Source of the DNA: a virus | Virus record (IMG/VR): IMGVR_UViG_3300043256_000236 | Location: 58,945-122,944 of that record | Reading direction: 5' to 3' (one strand) | Length of the DNA stretch: 64,000 nt | Made by a program: the position numbers and the translations under genes | Notes under the pieces: generated by a model | Told to the model about the DNA's origin: nothing | What the model saw: only the letters and a program-made list of their open reading frames with translations | Database searches by the model: none | In this document: positions 8,274 through 16,687 of the stretch, in pieces | How the letters are laid out: each line of letters begins with the position of its first letter | How positions within the stretch are numbered: position 1 is the first letter of the stretch

Positions 8274-10775
8274 ATGGCAGGACAGGTACAAAGTTATCAA
8301 TCTTACCACCTATTTGGTGGATTAGTACGTAATATCAATACGACATTGGGTATAAATCAAAATCCTACTGTTGTGACAGTTTCTGTGGTAAAGGATACGC
8401 AAGGTATAACTGTTGAAAATAGACGACTTACGCACATACAAATAGGTGTATTTGATTTTCGTGGTATAGTACAGTCGTGGAGTCGGGCGAAGGTTGACAT
8501 ATCTGGTAAAGATGTTTATCAGATACGTATAACAGACACCAAACCAGTATTGAATGCAGCTAACGTGATTATTGGATCTTCGTTCGACAGTGACGGTAGT
8601 CTATTGTCAACCATGACGCAATCTGAAAATTACGGGGATAATGTCATATCTATCCTCCCCAATAATGCATCACAAATAATTGAGGGTATCCCCTTTGCAA
8701 CGATAAAGAGTGCTGTAGAAAGTTCTGAAATTAAATACGGAAATTCAAGATATACGGTAAAATTTAATTTCACTTTACCTGGTAGGGGAAGTGAGGTTGA
8801 ATACTCCTTGGGCGGCAGAGCCCTTTCTTTGTTGGAATTAATATCTCAGATAGGTAATGATCATGGCCTGGATTGGTTCGTAACAACCTCTGAAGATAAT
8901 GTTATTTCTATAAATATGTATGGCAGAACAAGTATAACAGACAAGACTGTCGATCAATTAGCTGCATTACATCAGGGTGCCATTATTAAAAGACACGAAG
9001 GAGAGGAAAATAGGGATGCTGTTCAGAGAGTTGTTCTGATAGGTGGACATAGAACTCGTCTTAGTAAGATAAGTGGATCACAATGGGAACAATTTTGGGG
9101 ATTTGACTCTAATGGAGACAAAAGATCAGAGCCCGTATACTCAATAGAAGAAATGACTAAAATAATCAACAACAATTTTACATCAGACGACTACACAGAA
9201 GATGATGCTCAAAAAATCTTATCTTATGCTAATGAATTTTGGGGACGAAAATTTATTTCTAGCGTTGGTTCTGCCGTGATCGGTTCTGATGGTGAATCGT
9301 GGGTATTACCAACTAGTGCCGGATGGTGGTCATCCGATTCCCCACCAGAAAATCTAGATCAGGATGGTAGATTGAAATTTCAAACAGAGGATGGAAGATG
9401 GGTTACTTTTATTGCCCTTGCAATACCCGGCAATAGATTCGCTTTTGGTCCTCATGCTCTAAACTACGAATGGGATGATGAATTATTTTCTAATCCAAAT
9501 ACACATATCAACGACAATAATACTATTTGTATGAAATCATCTTTGGAAATTGTTGATACTGCACAGGGTGGCGATAAATATTTTTTGATAACAACTGCTA
9601 CTCCATTGCGAGTACAATCATCTACAGAAGTAACTGAAGATTCTGTTACTTCTACAGTAACTACCAAGACGAGAGCTGATAATTTGGGATATTTATATTT
9701 AGCAGTTATTGATCAGAGGTTGACATATGGTCCATGGTCTAACGGGAATAACGCAATTGGTCGCGCTGATGTACTAATTGACACATCTTTGACTCCGTGG
9801 AATTTCGGGTACAGAGGTATTAATGACACGATTGGTCTGAATTTATTGGATCAAGTTGCTAGAGCAAAAATCAAGACAGTTGCAGATACTGTTATGGATG
9901 CAAAGACGGTTGAATTAGAGGTCGCAGGATTACCTCAAATAAACTTAGGTGATCAATTACAAACAACAGGTGCTATAACCTCTATCCAAATAGTATTTGC
10001 TGTTAACGGCGTAAGAACTACATATAAATCACTGCAATACACCAATGATTTATCTAAACATCTAAGAAAACAACAGGACTTACTAGATCTACTTAGACGT
10101 CAAGCATCTGAATTTAATAACAAAACCGATAAGGATTTGGAACTAGACAAGGCTGTTAGATCATTAAAAAATGACATACCTGACCCACCAATAGACGCCG
10201 GTAATGAAGGGCAACCTACTAGACGCGAGCTTAGAACATTACTTGGGAGAGTATATGCACGCAGTAGTTTGGATCAACCTAAATATAATGTCACGCCAAT
10301 GGCGTGGTCTAGTGATATTTTTGGTGAACTTACTCTTGTCAGAGATCCTGTTGTTTTCGGGAATTATCTAAATGTGGTAAACATGAGTGAAAAACAAACT
10401 GCCCAAGGACGCTTGGCTGTAGGTACTGATGTTCAAATAAAAGAATTTGCCATTACTGATGGTGGAATAGTTTCGTATTATATGGATATTTCTGTATCTC
10501 CAACAGAGAGTTTCAAAGCAACTATCAATTTACACGTGAGCAATAGTCAACCGACATACAAGGTTACACCAGTGAATAATAGTGTGCAAGAAATCAATTT
10601 AACAGATAGGGAGCGTTTATCATTGAATGAAGTCCTGAATATCGGAGAACCAGCAAATTTCCGTGGATATATAGACACGGGTACGGAAGTGACGATTAAT
10701 TGGAATGAAAATTCTGACGGATCTTTTACTCCATTTATGGAACAGCAACTCAATCTATTTTTGCCACCATTTTAA
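8274..10775 (+). CDS. Large virion protein, candidate baseplate or tail-hub component
   Basis: 833 residues with a strong ribosome site (GGGGGGA, 8263-8269). The N-terminal 300 residues contain VFDFRGIVQSWSRAKVDISG and a region ending in GLDWFVTTSEDNVISINMYG, an arrangement reminiscent of phage hub proteins in which a beta-rich domain is built around a D-loop, but I could not match it securely. Residues about 590-650 are charged and helical (KHLRKQQDLLDLLRRQASEF), a likely coiled coil, followed by a beta-rich C-terminus. It lies in the tail operon just before another structural gene. Function inferred from location and size only. Confidence 0.55.
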   Translation: MAGQVQSYQSYHLFGGLVRNINTTLGINQNPTVVTVSVVKDTQGITVENRRLTHIQIGVFDFRGIVQSWSRAKVDISGKDVYQIRITDTKPVLNAANVIIGSSFDSDGSLLSTMTQSENYGDNVISILPNNASQIIEGIPFATIKSAVESSEIKYGNSRYTVKFNFTLPGRGSEVEYSLGGRALSLLELISQIGNDHGLDWFVTTSEDNVISINMYGRTSITDKTVDQLAALHQGAIIKRHEGEENRDAVQRVVLIGGHRTRLSKISGSQWEQFWGFDSNGDKRSEPVYSIEEMTKIINNNFTSDDYTEDDAQKILSYANEFWGRKFISSVGSAVIGSDGESWVLPTSAGWWSSDSPPENLDQDGRLKFQTEDGRWVTFIALAIPGNRFAFGPHALNYEWDDELFSNPNTHINDNNTICMKSSLEIVDTAQGGDKYFLITTATPLRVQSSTEVTEDSVTSTVTTKTRADNLGYLYLAVIDQRLTYGPWSNGNNAIGRADVLIDTSLTPWNFGYRGINDTIGLNLLDQVARAKIKTVADTVMDAKTVELEVAGLPQINLGDQLQTTGAITSIQIVFAVNGVRTTYKSLQYTNDLSKHLRKQQDLLDLLRRQASEFNNKTDKDLELDKAVRSLKNDIPDPPIDAGNEGQPTRRELRTLLGRVYARSSLDQPKYNVTPMAWSSDIFGELTLVRDPVVFGNYLNVVNMSEKQTAQGRLAVGTDVQIKEFAITDGGIVSYYMDISVSPTESFKATINLHVSNSQPTYKVTPVNNSVQEINLTDRERLSLNEVLNIGEPANFRGYIDTGTEVTINWNENSDGSFTPFMEQQLNLFLPPF

Positions 10776-10787
10776 GGGAGATGTCTT

Positions 10788-11888
10788 ATGAGGGTGGGAC
10801 CGAATCAAGATATAAATAATCCTGAAGTACTTATAACATTGGCATATGATTTTCAACGTCAAAGTGATGATTTTGGAGATCTGTTAGCAGAATACAATGC
10901 ACAAAATCCTGATGTGAATAGTGGGGCAACTATCGTTGATGTATCAATTCCATTTCTTAAAACTGACGGTTCTACGCAATTATTACATGGAGAGAGTATA
11001 GAACCAAGTGGCAACACCCTTTTATATGATATCGATTTAGTTTCTAATTCTGTTATCACAACTTATATCAACTTAGCTGAACGTTTTAGAGATTATTGGG
11101 AAACTTTGAATAATGTCATAGATCAGGTTGGTCCATGGACCTATGATACGGAGAACGATATTGATCCAGAAGGGCCTATTTTTCTAGATTTTGGTAACAA
11201 CATATCGCGTATACGTGGATCACTGGGGGGGGTATCCTACACAACAACATCGTTTTCTTATTCCCCGTCTTCGTCCCAACCTATTCCTGCTTGGACTGGC
11301 GTTGGACCTACTTATTATAACTACAGTACGCATCCACAATTATTACGAGAAATAGGCGATATGTCATTGATTAAAAATACAGATTCTGATATATCTTGGG
11401 AAACTATTTATTGGTATACTAAAGACACGGATAATGGCGGGAGCTTTAGGGGTGCTGATGCATATTTTGGGGCTAATCCAAATCTCGGCTATCCTGCAGA
11501 ACTACAGTATATACAATTCTACAATGATAAAACATTTCCTATATATATATCATTATCTATGAGTATTGCTTCAACAATGGAAGCTGCCTTTAGCGCTGGT
11601 CTTAGTTCATGGGCTGAAATTGGTGATCTTGATGATTATCCAACTCCTTTTGGAGGTGAAAAATCCTTTTTATCTTCATGGATGTCAGTTGGTCAAGCAG
11701 CAACACCAGGTGAAGTTGTAAGTTTAAGTGCAGAAAGAACTGTAGAGATACCACCTGGAAAATCTGCATTTATAGGGTGTCAAGGTAGTACAGGTACGGC
11801 ATCTTTCCAAGACGGAGATACTGGTTCCGTATCTATAACGCTAACGCTGGATGAAAAGACAATCACACATTCCGCTGTCCTTGGATAA
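10788..11888 (+). CDS. Virion protein of unknown function
   Basis: 366 residues, ribosome site AAGGGAGA upstream of ATG 10788. The protein is acidic and rich in Tyr, Ser and Asp, with predicted beta structure and no transmembrane segment. Near the C-terminus the pattern SLSAERTVEIPPGKSAFIGC followed by a Gly/Ser-rich strand resembles a jelly-roll fold in a capsid or tail decoration protein. It is the last gene before the tandem paralogous pair at 11923 and 12590. Its role is unknown; a structural part is inferred from the operon. Confidence 0.55.
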   Translation: MRVGPNQDINNPEVLITLAYDFQRQSDDFGDLLAEYNAQNPDVNSGATIVDVSIPFLKTDGSTQLLHGESIEPSGNTLLYDIDLVSNSVITTYINLAERFRDYWETLNNVIDQVGPWTYDTENDIDPEGPIFLDFGNNISRIRGSLGGVSYTTTSFSYSPSSSQPIPAWTGVGPTYYNYSTHPQLLREIGDMSLIKNTDSDISWETIYWYTKDTDNGGSFRGADAYFGANPNLGYPAELQYIQFYNDKTFPIYISLSMSIASTMEAAFSAGLSSWAEIGDLDDYPTPFGGEKSFLSSWMSVGQAATPGEVVSLSAERTVEIPPGKSAFIGCQGSTGTASFQDGDTGSVSITLTLDEKTITHSAVLG

Positions 11889-11893
11889 CTAAT

Positions 11894-11902
11894 TGTGTAT
11901 AA
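11894..11902 (+). promoter_or_regulatory. TGTGTATAA motif, possible late promoter
   Basis: TGTGTATAA lies in the 34-base gap before the gene at 11923. The same nonamer occurs before 12590 and, on the minus strand, before the lipoprotein gene at 57975. No convincing -35 element is visible, so if it is a promoter it would be phage-specific or extended -10 type. Confidence 0.3.
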
Positions 11903-11922
11903 ACAAGTGAAAGGAATACAAA

Positions 11923-12531
11923 ATGGCTGAAGTTAAGATGTACGTAGCAGAAACTGATGTTTATATCAGTACTGATGAATCATTGGGATTTTTTGGTCCT
12001 GCTGGGTTCGGAGATCCATTATCACTTGGCGAATTCAATGGTCGTACATTCATTACAAATTCAAGTGGTTCTGTATCTTATACAGAATGTGACAACTGTA
12101 AAAAAGTATCAACATCTGGTGTTGTTATAGGACAGGTGGGAGATGGGATCAATTTACAGAATCTTCCAAATTACCTAGCAACGCTGAATATAAGGTTTAC
12201 ACATCCACAAGCAGTATTAGTACAAGATGCTAGATTAATAGTATCCGATGGTAGTTCTAGTGCACCTGTTGGTTTAAGTGTGTATGGCGCAGAGATAATA
12301 CATACAAGTAAGTTACAAACAGATGTTGGAACTGGAGATACGGAATGGCAACTAATGGATGGTTCAGACAACCCATTGTATTTAGTTAGTTCCCCAGGGG
12401 AATCTGGGTTTAGTCCTTTGGGACCAGCCACATTAGATACCAGACACGATTGGTATTGTGCTATGTCTGTTGCCCCAACATTACCTGGGGATAAACAGTT
12501 TGTTTTGGAAGTTTCTCTCGAATTCATCTAA
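11923..12531 (+). CDS. Virion protein, paralogue A of a tandem pair
   Basis: 202 residues with ribosome site GAAAGGA. It shares several blocks with the next gene: GFFGPAGFGDPLSLGEFNGR against GFFGATFGTSVQVGQYQDS, LNIRFTHPQAVLVQDARLIV against MNIRFTFDTVVKTQNCQLRI, and a C-terminal block with DTRHDWYCAMSVAPT against DTRHDWYACLSATPT. The two therefore arose by duplication. The small all-beta appearance and the separate promoter-like motif ahead of each suggest abundant surface or tube proteins, which is inference. Confidence 0.65.
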   Translation: MAEVKMYVAETDVYISTDESLGFFGPAGFGDPLSLGEFNGRTFITNSSGSVSYTECDNCKKVSTSGVVIGQVGDGINLQNLPNYLATLNIRFTHPQAVLVQDARLIVSDGSSSAPVGLSVYGAEIIHTSKLQTDVGTGDTEWQLMDGSDNPLYLVSSPGESGFSPLGPATLDTRHDWYCAMSVAPTLPGDKQFVLEVSLEFI

Positions 12532-12533
12532 AA

Positions 12534-12542
12534 TGTGTATAA
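12534..12542 (+). promoter_or_regulatory. TGTGTATAA motif, possible late promoter
   Basis: Second plus-strand copy of the nonamer, here extended as TGTGTATAATAT, in the gap before the gene at 12590. It contains a perfect TATAAT. The repeated placement ahead of both paralogous virion genes is the main reason for listing it. Confidence 0.35.
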
Positions 12543-12589
12543 TATATTGGTTAAATGTATGTTTTTAATACAAAAAGGAGGTGAAAAAC

Positions 12590-13231
12590 ATGGCAGCAGC
12601 AATTAACTTTTATGCAGGAGAGGGAGCGGGGGTTTGGACAGATCTTAGTTCGTCTGGTATGGGCTTTTTCGGTGCTACATTTGGGACTTCGGTTCAAGTC
12701 GGGCAGTATCAAGATAGCACTTTCATAAGTTCAGCTAACGGCGCTTCGGAGGGTCCTCAAGCCACTAACTGTAAGTATGACACGTCTGATGGTTCTGGAA
12801 CAATCATCAATGGAGATGTGGCAGTGGCCCCGTCTGCGGTACCTATCAACTCAGGGACCATGAATATAAGGTTTACTTTTGATACGGTTGTCAAAACGCA
12901 GAATTGTCAACTACGTATCTTCGATAGGACGACCATTACCAACGGAGCAACTGGTGTAATTACACAAGTACTTCAAGTTTCCAACGGAGGTTCTGGAGTA
13001 AGTTCGAGTGGAACAGCAGAAGCACCAGCCAGTCATACGGGATGGATAGCTCCGTCTGGCTCTGGCGTAACAGTGGCACTTCTGAGCAGTGCTGGTAGTG
13101 GTGGTCTTAGTCCTTCCGGTACCGACACCACAGACACACGACACGACTGGTACGCTTGTCTATCGGCTACTCCAACCAGTATTGGTTCCAAGGAATTATT
13201 CGGACTTTATTGTCAGTTGGAATATTTGTAA
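12590..13231 (+). CDS. Virion protein, paralogue B of a tandem pair
   Basis: 213 residues from ATG 12590. I prefer this start to GTG 12581 because the strong ribosome site AAAGGAGGTG (12574-12583) overlaps the GTG and is well spaced from the ATG. Shared blocks with the preceding gene are listed there; this copy has an extra Ser/Gly/Thr-rich segment around residues 125-170. The very strong ribosome site and nearby TATAAT suggest high expression, fitting a major structural protein. It is the last gene before the terminator candidate. Confidence 0.65.
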   Translation: MAAAINFYAGEGAGVWTDLSSSGMGFFGATFGTSVQVGQYQDSTFISSANGASEGPQATNCKYDTSDGSGTIINGDVAVAPSAVPINSGTMNIRFTFDTVVKTQNCQLRIFDRTTITNGATGVITQVLQVSNGGSGVSSSGTAEAPASHTGWIAPSGSGVTVALLSSAGSGGLSPSGTDTTDTRHDWYACLSATPTSIGSKELFGLYCQLEYL

Positions 13232-13260
13232 CCTATTATAAGATAAGAACTTAGGAAAAC

Positions 13261-13305
13261 AGGAGTGTTGATTGTCCCGGCGATCATAGCTCCTTCTTTT
13301 ATTTT
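13261..13305 (+). terminator. Hairpin plus T-rich tract ending the tail operon
   Basis: AGGAG at 13261-13265 pairs with CTCCT at 13290-13294, and an inner stem GATTG/CGATC (13270-13274 and 13281-13285, one G-T pair) encloses the loop TCCCGG. The stem is followed by TCTTTTATTTT. It sits 30 bases after the last virion gene and just before an endonuclease gene with a poor ribosome site, as expected for a transcription terminator. Confidence 0.55.
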
Positions 13306-13317
13306 CGGATACTAAAT

Positions 13318-14040
13318 GTGAAAAGAAAACCCCTGCTGAGAAACGAAGATGGCTGGATAATAAATATTTGTACAGACTGTGGTAAGACGAGGCTTTCTCG
13401 ACAAAAGAAACTAAAACCATTATGTAAAAGTTGTGGCATAAAGAAAAGTTTCGTATCTAGACCTGCCGTTGGGCTTAAAACTCTAGACAATATGGATAAA
13501 ATAATAATAGAATATAAATCTGGTAGAAGTCTATTGTCTCTTGGTAAACAATATGGTGTCTCGGCAATGACAATCAGGACTAAGATTATCGATCTTGGCT
13601 GTGAAACAAGACGTCCTCCAGAGATCTCTATCCGATTAGGTACTATATCAAAGGCACATGAACGCATTAAAGAAATGTGTAAAACAGGTGAATTCCAGCG
13701 GAATAGAAGTGCAATGTTACAAGGCGTTACAATAGAAGAATGGAAAGGTTTCATAACACCAGAGAACAAGCGACTAGTTGCTAGCCCAGAATATAAACAA
13801 TGGCAACAATCAGTATTCGGCAGAGATAATCGTATTTGCCAACTGTGCAGTAAAACAAAATGCCCGATAGCGGCCCATCATATTTATCCTAAAGCCAAAT
13901 ATCCAGACATGGTTTTAGATGTTGATAACGGCATAACACTGTGTGATAAGTGTCATCACAAAACAATTGGCAATGAAGATAAATATATAAACTTATTTAC
14001 TTCAATACTCTTTGGTGGCTTATGTGGCAAAAAACGATAG
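13318..14040 (+). CDS. HNH homing-type endonuclease
   Basis: 240 residues from GTG 13318; there is no clear ribosome site. Order of parts: an N-terminal four-cysteine knuckle (CTDCG then CKSCG), a helix-turn-helix around residues 66-90 (SLGKQYGVSAMTIRTKI), and a C-terminal HNH nuclease with CQLC, the histidine pair in AAHHIYPK, VDNGITLCDKCHH. This is the usual architecture of a free-standing phage HNH nuclease whose finger and HTH bind the target site. It follows the terminator of the tail operon and overlaps a second small nuclease gene by 19 bases, so the pair may be one mobile unit. Confidence 0.8.
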   Translation: MKRKPLLRNEDGWIINICTDCGKTRLSRQKKLKPLCKSCGIKKSFVSRPAVGLKTLDNMDKIIIEYKSGRSLLSLGKQYGVSAMTIRTKIIDLGCETRRPPEISIRLGTISKAHERIKEMCKTGEFQRNRSAMLQGVTIEEWKGFITPENKRLVASPEYKQWQQSVFGRDNRICQLCSKTKCPIAAHHIYPKAKYPDMVLDVDNGITLCDKCHHKTIGNEDKYINLFTSILFGGLCGKKR

Positions 14041-14336
14041 GACTTGACGGAGAAACATATGATTCTATATCAGAATCAAAGGTAGCCGACTGGCTATTAA
14101 CTAACGATATAGAATACGAACCACACAAGCGTCTTCCGAAAAGTCGTAGTATATCCGATTTCTATCTACCAGAATATGACCTCTGGGTTGAATATGACGG
14201 TCTCATGGAAGTAAGGACTGATGATAAACTAAAGAAGAAAATAGCGTTCTACGAAAAAAGCGGATTGAAATTTTTAGTTATTACCAGAAGCAATTGGCAA
14301 AGAGACCTTGTTGGGCGAATAGAATTGGGAGGATAG
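14022..14336 (+). CDS. Small PD-(D/E)XK / Vsr-like nuclease
   Basis: 104 residues starting inside the end of the HNH gene, with GGTGG as ribosome site. The core motif DFYLPEYDLWVEYDG places an Asp and an Glu-x-Asp in the spacing of phage Vsr-like or T7-endonuclease-I-like PD-(D/E)XK folds; an upstream Glu lies in SESKVADWL. The end of the protein, LKFLVITRSNW, resembles the last strand of this fold. The partner gene at 44518 has the same kind of core (DFFIPSVNLVIECNG). Likely a DNA endonuclease that may help mobility or repair. Confidence 0.6.
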   Translation: MWQKTIGLDGETYDSISESKVADWLLTNDIEYEPHKRLPKSRSISDFYLPEYDLWVEYDGLMEVRTDDKLKKKIAFYEKSGLKFLVITRSNWQRDLVGRIELGG

Positions 14337-14693
14337 ATGATACAAAAAAGGCACACATTCTACGGTATCTGTGGTACTATACTAGGCGTTATTTGTGGCA
14401 TAGCTGGTACTGCCTTTTCTCTTGGCGCAGATAGCCAAGCTACACTGAACTCTATAGTAAAGAATGATTCAGCGATAACAGACCTTAAAACAGCAGATAT
14501 CAAACATGAAACATCAGTTCAAAGAGAAATGGACAGATACGTTGTAGTTATAACAGCTCAAATGACTGGTATACAAGAATGTATATCTAATCTCACAGAG
14601 ACTGTAGGAAAGTTGCGCACTGATGTCCAAGTACTAAAGGCTATAATTGAACGTGTTGAACAGAATATACAAAACAGGTCTGATCACGACTAA
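14337..14693 (+). CDS. Single-TM coiled-coil membrane protein
   Basis: 118 residues, ribosome site GGGAGGAT. A hydrophobic segment rich in Gly/Ile/Val (about residues 9-28) follows a basic start and is a membrane anchor or signal anchor. The remainder is polar and helical with heptad-like spacing of hydrophobic residues (about residues 40-112), a coiled coil. In phages such proteins can be inner-membrane spanins or holin-associated factors, but no lysis enzyme lies beside it and I cannot assign it. It is the last plus-strand gene and ends four bases into the convergent minus-strand gene. Confidence 0.6.
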   Translation: MIQKRHTFYGICGTILGVICGIAGTAFSLGADSQATLNSIVKNDSAITDLKTADIKHETSVQREMDRYVVVITAQMTGIQECISNLTETVGKLRTDVQVLKAIIERVEQNIQNRSDHD

Positions 14694-15163
14694 TGCCACC
14701 TGTATATAACTTCTATTGCACGACGCAAAAGAACACTCAGGACACAAGCTTCTCCGCTACTAATTGAATGATGGATCACATCCTGGGCATCACCCCTCTT
14801 TGTGCTCAGTCTAATATGAAATCGACCACCTTCATTCTTGTCAAAACGCAGAATAGCGTTGCCCTTTTCGTTTGAGTGATATAGGCCCTTATATCTGCCT
14901 GATTGAGTATCTAAAGAACCTACCCCAGCCTGCAACCCGACGAGAGTCGCAAGAATCTCGCCTATATCGGCTATACCTAGCTTGAAGATTAGCTTGCTGT
15001 CCCAATCAAACCTGGCATTGTTGTTACTGTCCTTGCCATCCTGGCTAGCCATTTCTAAAAAGACACAATCTCTTTTAGACCCCAGACTCCACTGAGAGGC
15101 AGCACCTTGGCCATCGTTCTTAGCTTTGTATAACATATATTGTTCACTGAACTTATCTGACAT
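14690..15163 (-). CDS. Whirly-like single-stranded nucleic-acid-binding candidate
   Basis: 157 residues, ribosome site AAAGGA, start overlapping the upstream stop as TAATG. Its layout matches the Whirly fold as I recall it: a strand and turn ending FDWDSKLIFKLGIADIGEIL where Whirly proteins have YDW-(S/x)-x-K-x-x-F-x-L-x-x-x-E-I-G, then LYHSN, AILRFDKNEGGRFHIRLS, and a last helix that starts HSISSGEACVL and ends IEVIYRWH, against the Whirly ending ALPxxxGWH. Whirly/MRP proteins bind single-stranded DNA or RNA. It is followed by a candidate recombination gene upstream, so a role in replication or repair is reasonable. Fold assignment is by pattern memory. Confidence 0.5.
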   Translation of the reverse strand: MSDKFSEQYMLYKAKNDGQGAASQWSLGSKRDCVFLEMASQDGKDSNNNARFDWDSKLIFKLGIADIGEILATLVGLQAGVGSLDTQSGRYKGLYHSNEKGNAILRFDKNEGGRFHIRLSTKRGDAQDVIHHSISSGEACVLSVLLRRAIEVIYRWH

Positions 15164-16107
15164 TATTTACTATCCTTTTCTGAGGCCATTTCTCTCATTC
15201 TCGAAGAAGTAGCAACTGCGTCCTCATACGACAATGACTTCAAATTTACTTCGCCAGTCTGGTCATTCAATTCATATTTCATACCCATGCCATCCAAGAT
15301 TTCTGTGATTTTAAAATCATGGCGATCGGCCATCATTCTAATGAGTGTAATCTGACCAACATGTATTTTCCCACCAGGCTGGACATCATCCACAGCCGCC
15401 ATCGTTTTACTTACTTCCTCTGCGGCCACCACACGCTTGAGAAAAAGTGCATTACGATACATCCTGCCCTTGGCTCTAGTGTCAGCCATGGCAACCAAAT
15501 ACGTCGCATAATCTTCCAGACAGTTATCGCTGTGGGCATCCGCAAGGGCTTCGAACCTTTTGGTTCTTCCCTCTGGTGTAATAAATACACCCCATGCTTT
15601 GACACATGCACGGAATCTATTTTCTTCTGTCGGAGCTGCGATCAGATCGCATCCTTCCTCTATTAGCTCACCGACAAGTTCGCAAGCCACCCGTCTAAGA
15701 CCTTCAACTCGTGGGTTACTCCCATCTACTTCATCTTGAAGGAATTTCCCTAGTACATACTGGGTCCATTCGGGACTACTGGGAGTCGGTGGATCAGTCT
15801 CTTCTAGTTCTGGTTCATCCGTATCCGAGTCCGAGTCCTTTATGTAATCTTTTGCGTCTGGCAAACCACCATTAATGACAGTCTCGACGTCACTATCTCC
15901 ATCACTACTATTCTCTGCAATGTTACTCATGACTTCCAGCCCTTCTTCTCCCTTGTTGTGTTCTTGGAGTTTTTCGCACAACGCAGGCCTCTTCAATTTA
16001 TACCCTTTTCCGTCTAGCAACTGTTCCTGCGTATATCCTAGACCAATCAACGTGTCCCTGAGTTCTTGGGCCTTCATCTTAGTGGGCGGATTGGTTTTGT
16101 CTGACAT
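15163..16107 (-). CDS. Candidate DNA recombination/annealing protein, not securely recognised
   Basis: 314 residues, ribosome site CGGAG. The first 110 residues are polar with an acidic linker (DSDSDTDEPELEETD). The folded part begins near NPRVEGLRRVACELVGE and includes DYATYLVAMADTRAKGRMYR followed by NALFLKRVVAAEE; an Ala-x-Thr-Arg-Ala-x-x-Arg helix of this sort occurs in some phage single-strand-annealing proteins. That comparison is weak. It is translationally coupled to the Whirly-like gene downstream, which supports a nucleic-acid role. An unrelated function cannot be excluded. Confidence 0.4.
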   Translation of the reverse strand: MSDKTNPPTKMKAQELRDTLIGLGYTQEQLLDGKGYKLKRPALCEKLQEHNKGEEGLEVMSNIAENSSDGDSDVETVINGGLPDAKDYIKDSDSDTDEPELEETDPPTPSSPEWTQYVLGKFLQDEVDGSNPRVEGLRRVACELVGELIEEGCDLIAAPTEENRFRACVKAWGVFITPEGRTKRFEALADAHSDNCLEDYATYLVAMADTRAKGRMYRNALFLKRVVAAEEVSKTMAAVDDVQPGGKIHVGQITLIRMMADRHDFKITEILDGMGMKYELNDQTGEVNLKSLSYEDAVATSSRMREMASEKDSK

Positions 16108-16687
16108 TTTTCATCTCCGTTATGACTAATTTGGCTAACATTTCCGCATTAAAATCGGGAATTATAGTGTCGCACACTTGAACTCCAAATTCTTCTTCTA
16201 TCAATGACTTATGAGACTCATGTCTTACCACTACCTTGATCCTGGGATCACAAAATGCCAATTTCATATCAGACGGATCGATGCATGGCTTGTCTATGAA
16301 TTCTGGATCAAATGCATAATGGTAAATAACTGGAGCGTTACTCGCCAAAGCATCTATCGTGGTCCCTATGCTAGTTGAAATCAGCGGGTCTTCCTTCCAT
16401 CTAGTAAGCTCTGACACACTGAATACTGGGTATAGCGGTGTGACACACGGAGGTATAATATGTTGGGCAAAAACACATATGTCCACACCAGCGCACGTCT
16501 TACATAGCTCATTCATAGACGTAAGCCCAAGATATGTTAAATGCGACACAGCAAGATGACTAAAGACAAAACCTAACACGGATATATCGTCATCCAGGCT
16601 AAGACCTATTCTACCAACCTCTTTCGACGCCTGGGTTTTCCTCATTGTTGCGTCTTTTTGTTGAGTGTTTTTGTTCCTCTTAGTCAC
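16079..16687 (-). CDS. Hypothetical protein at the end of the modification island
   Basis: 202 residues overlapping both neighbours (29 and 8 bases). Not recognised. A short basic N-terminus precedes alternating strands and helices; the middle has SIGTTIDALASNAPVIYHY and the end VVRHESHKSLIEEEFGVQ, an arrangement like one Rossmann-type half of a GT-B glycosyltransferase. Because it lies directly downstream of a GT-A glycosyltransferase it probably works with the sugar genes. There is no signal peptide or membrane segment. Confidence 0.5.
   Translation of the reverse strand: MTKRNKNTQQKDATMRKTQASKEVGRIGLSLDDDISVLGFVFSHLAVSHLTYLGLTSMNELCKTCAGVDICVFAQHIIPPCVTPLYPVFSVSELTRWKEDPLISTSIGTTIDALASNAPVIYHYAFDPEFIDKPCIDPSDMKLAFCDPRIKVVVRHESHKSLIEEEFGVQVCDTIIPDFNAEMLAKLVITEMKNVRQNQSAH

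Noticed and set aside
14674-14703. Inverted repeat ACAGGT...ACCTGT at the convergent gene ends
   Set aside because: Only six base pairs with an 18-base loop and no T-tract on either side; too weak to call a bidirectional terminator.
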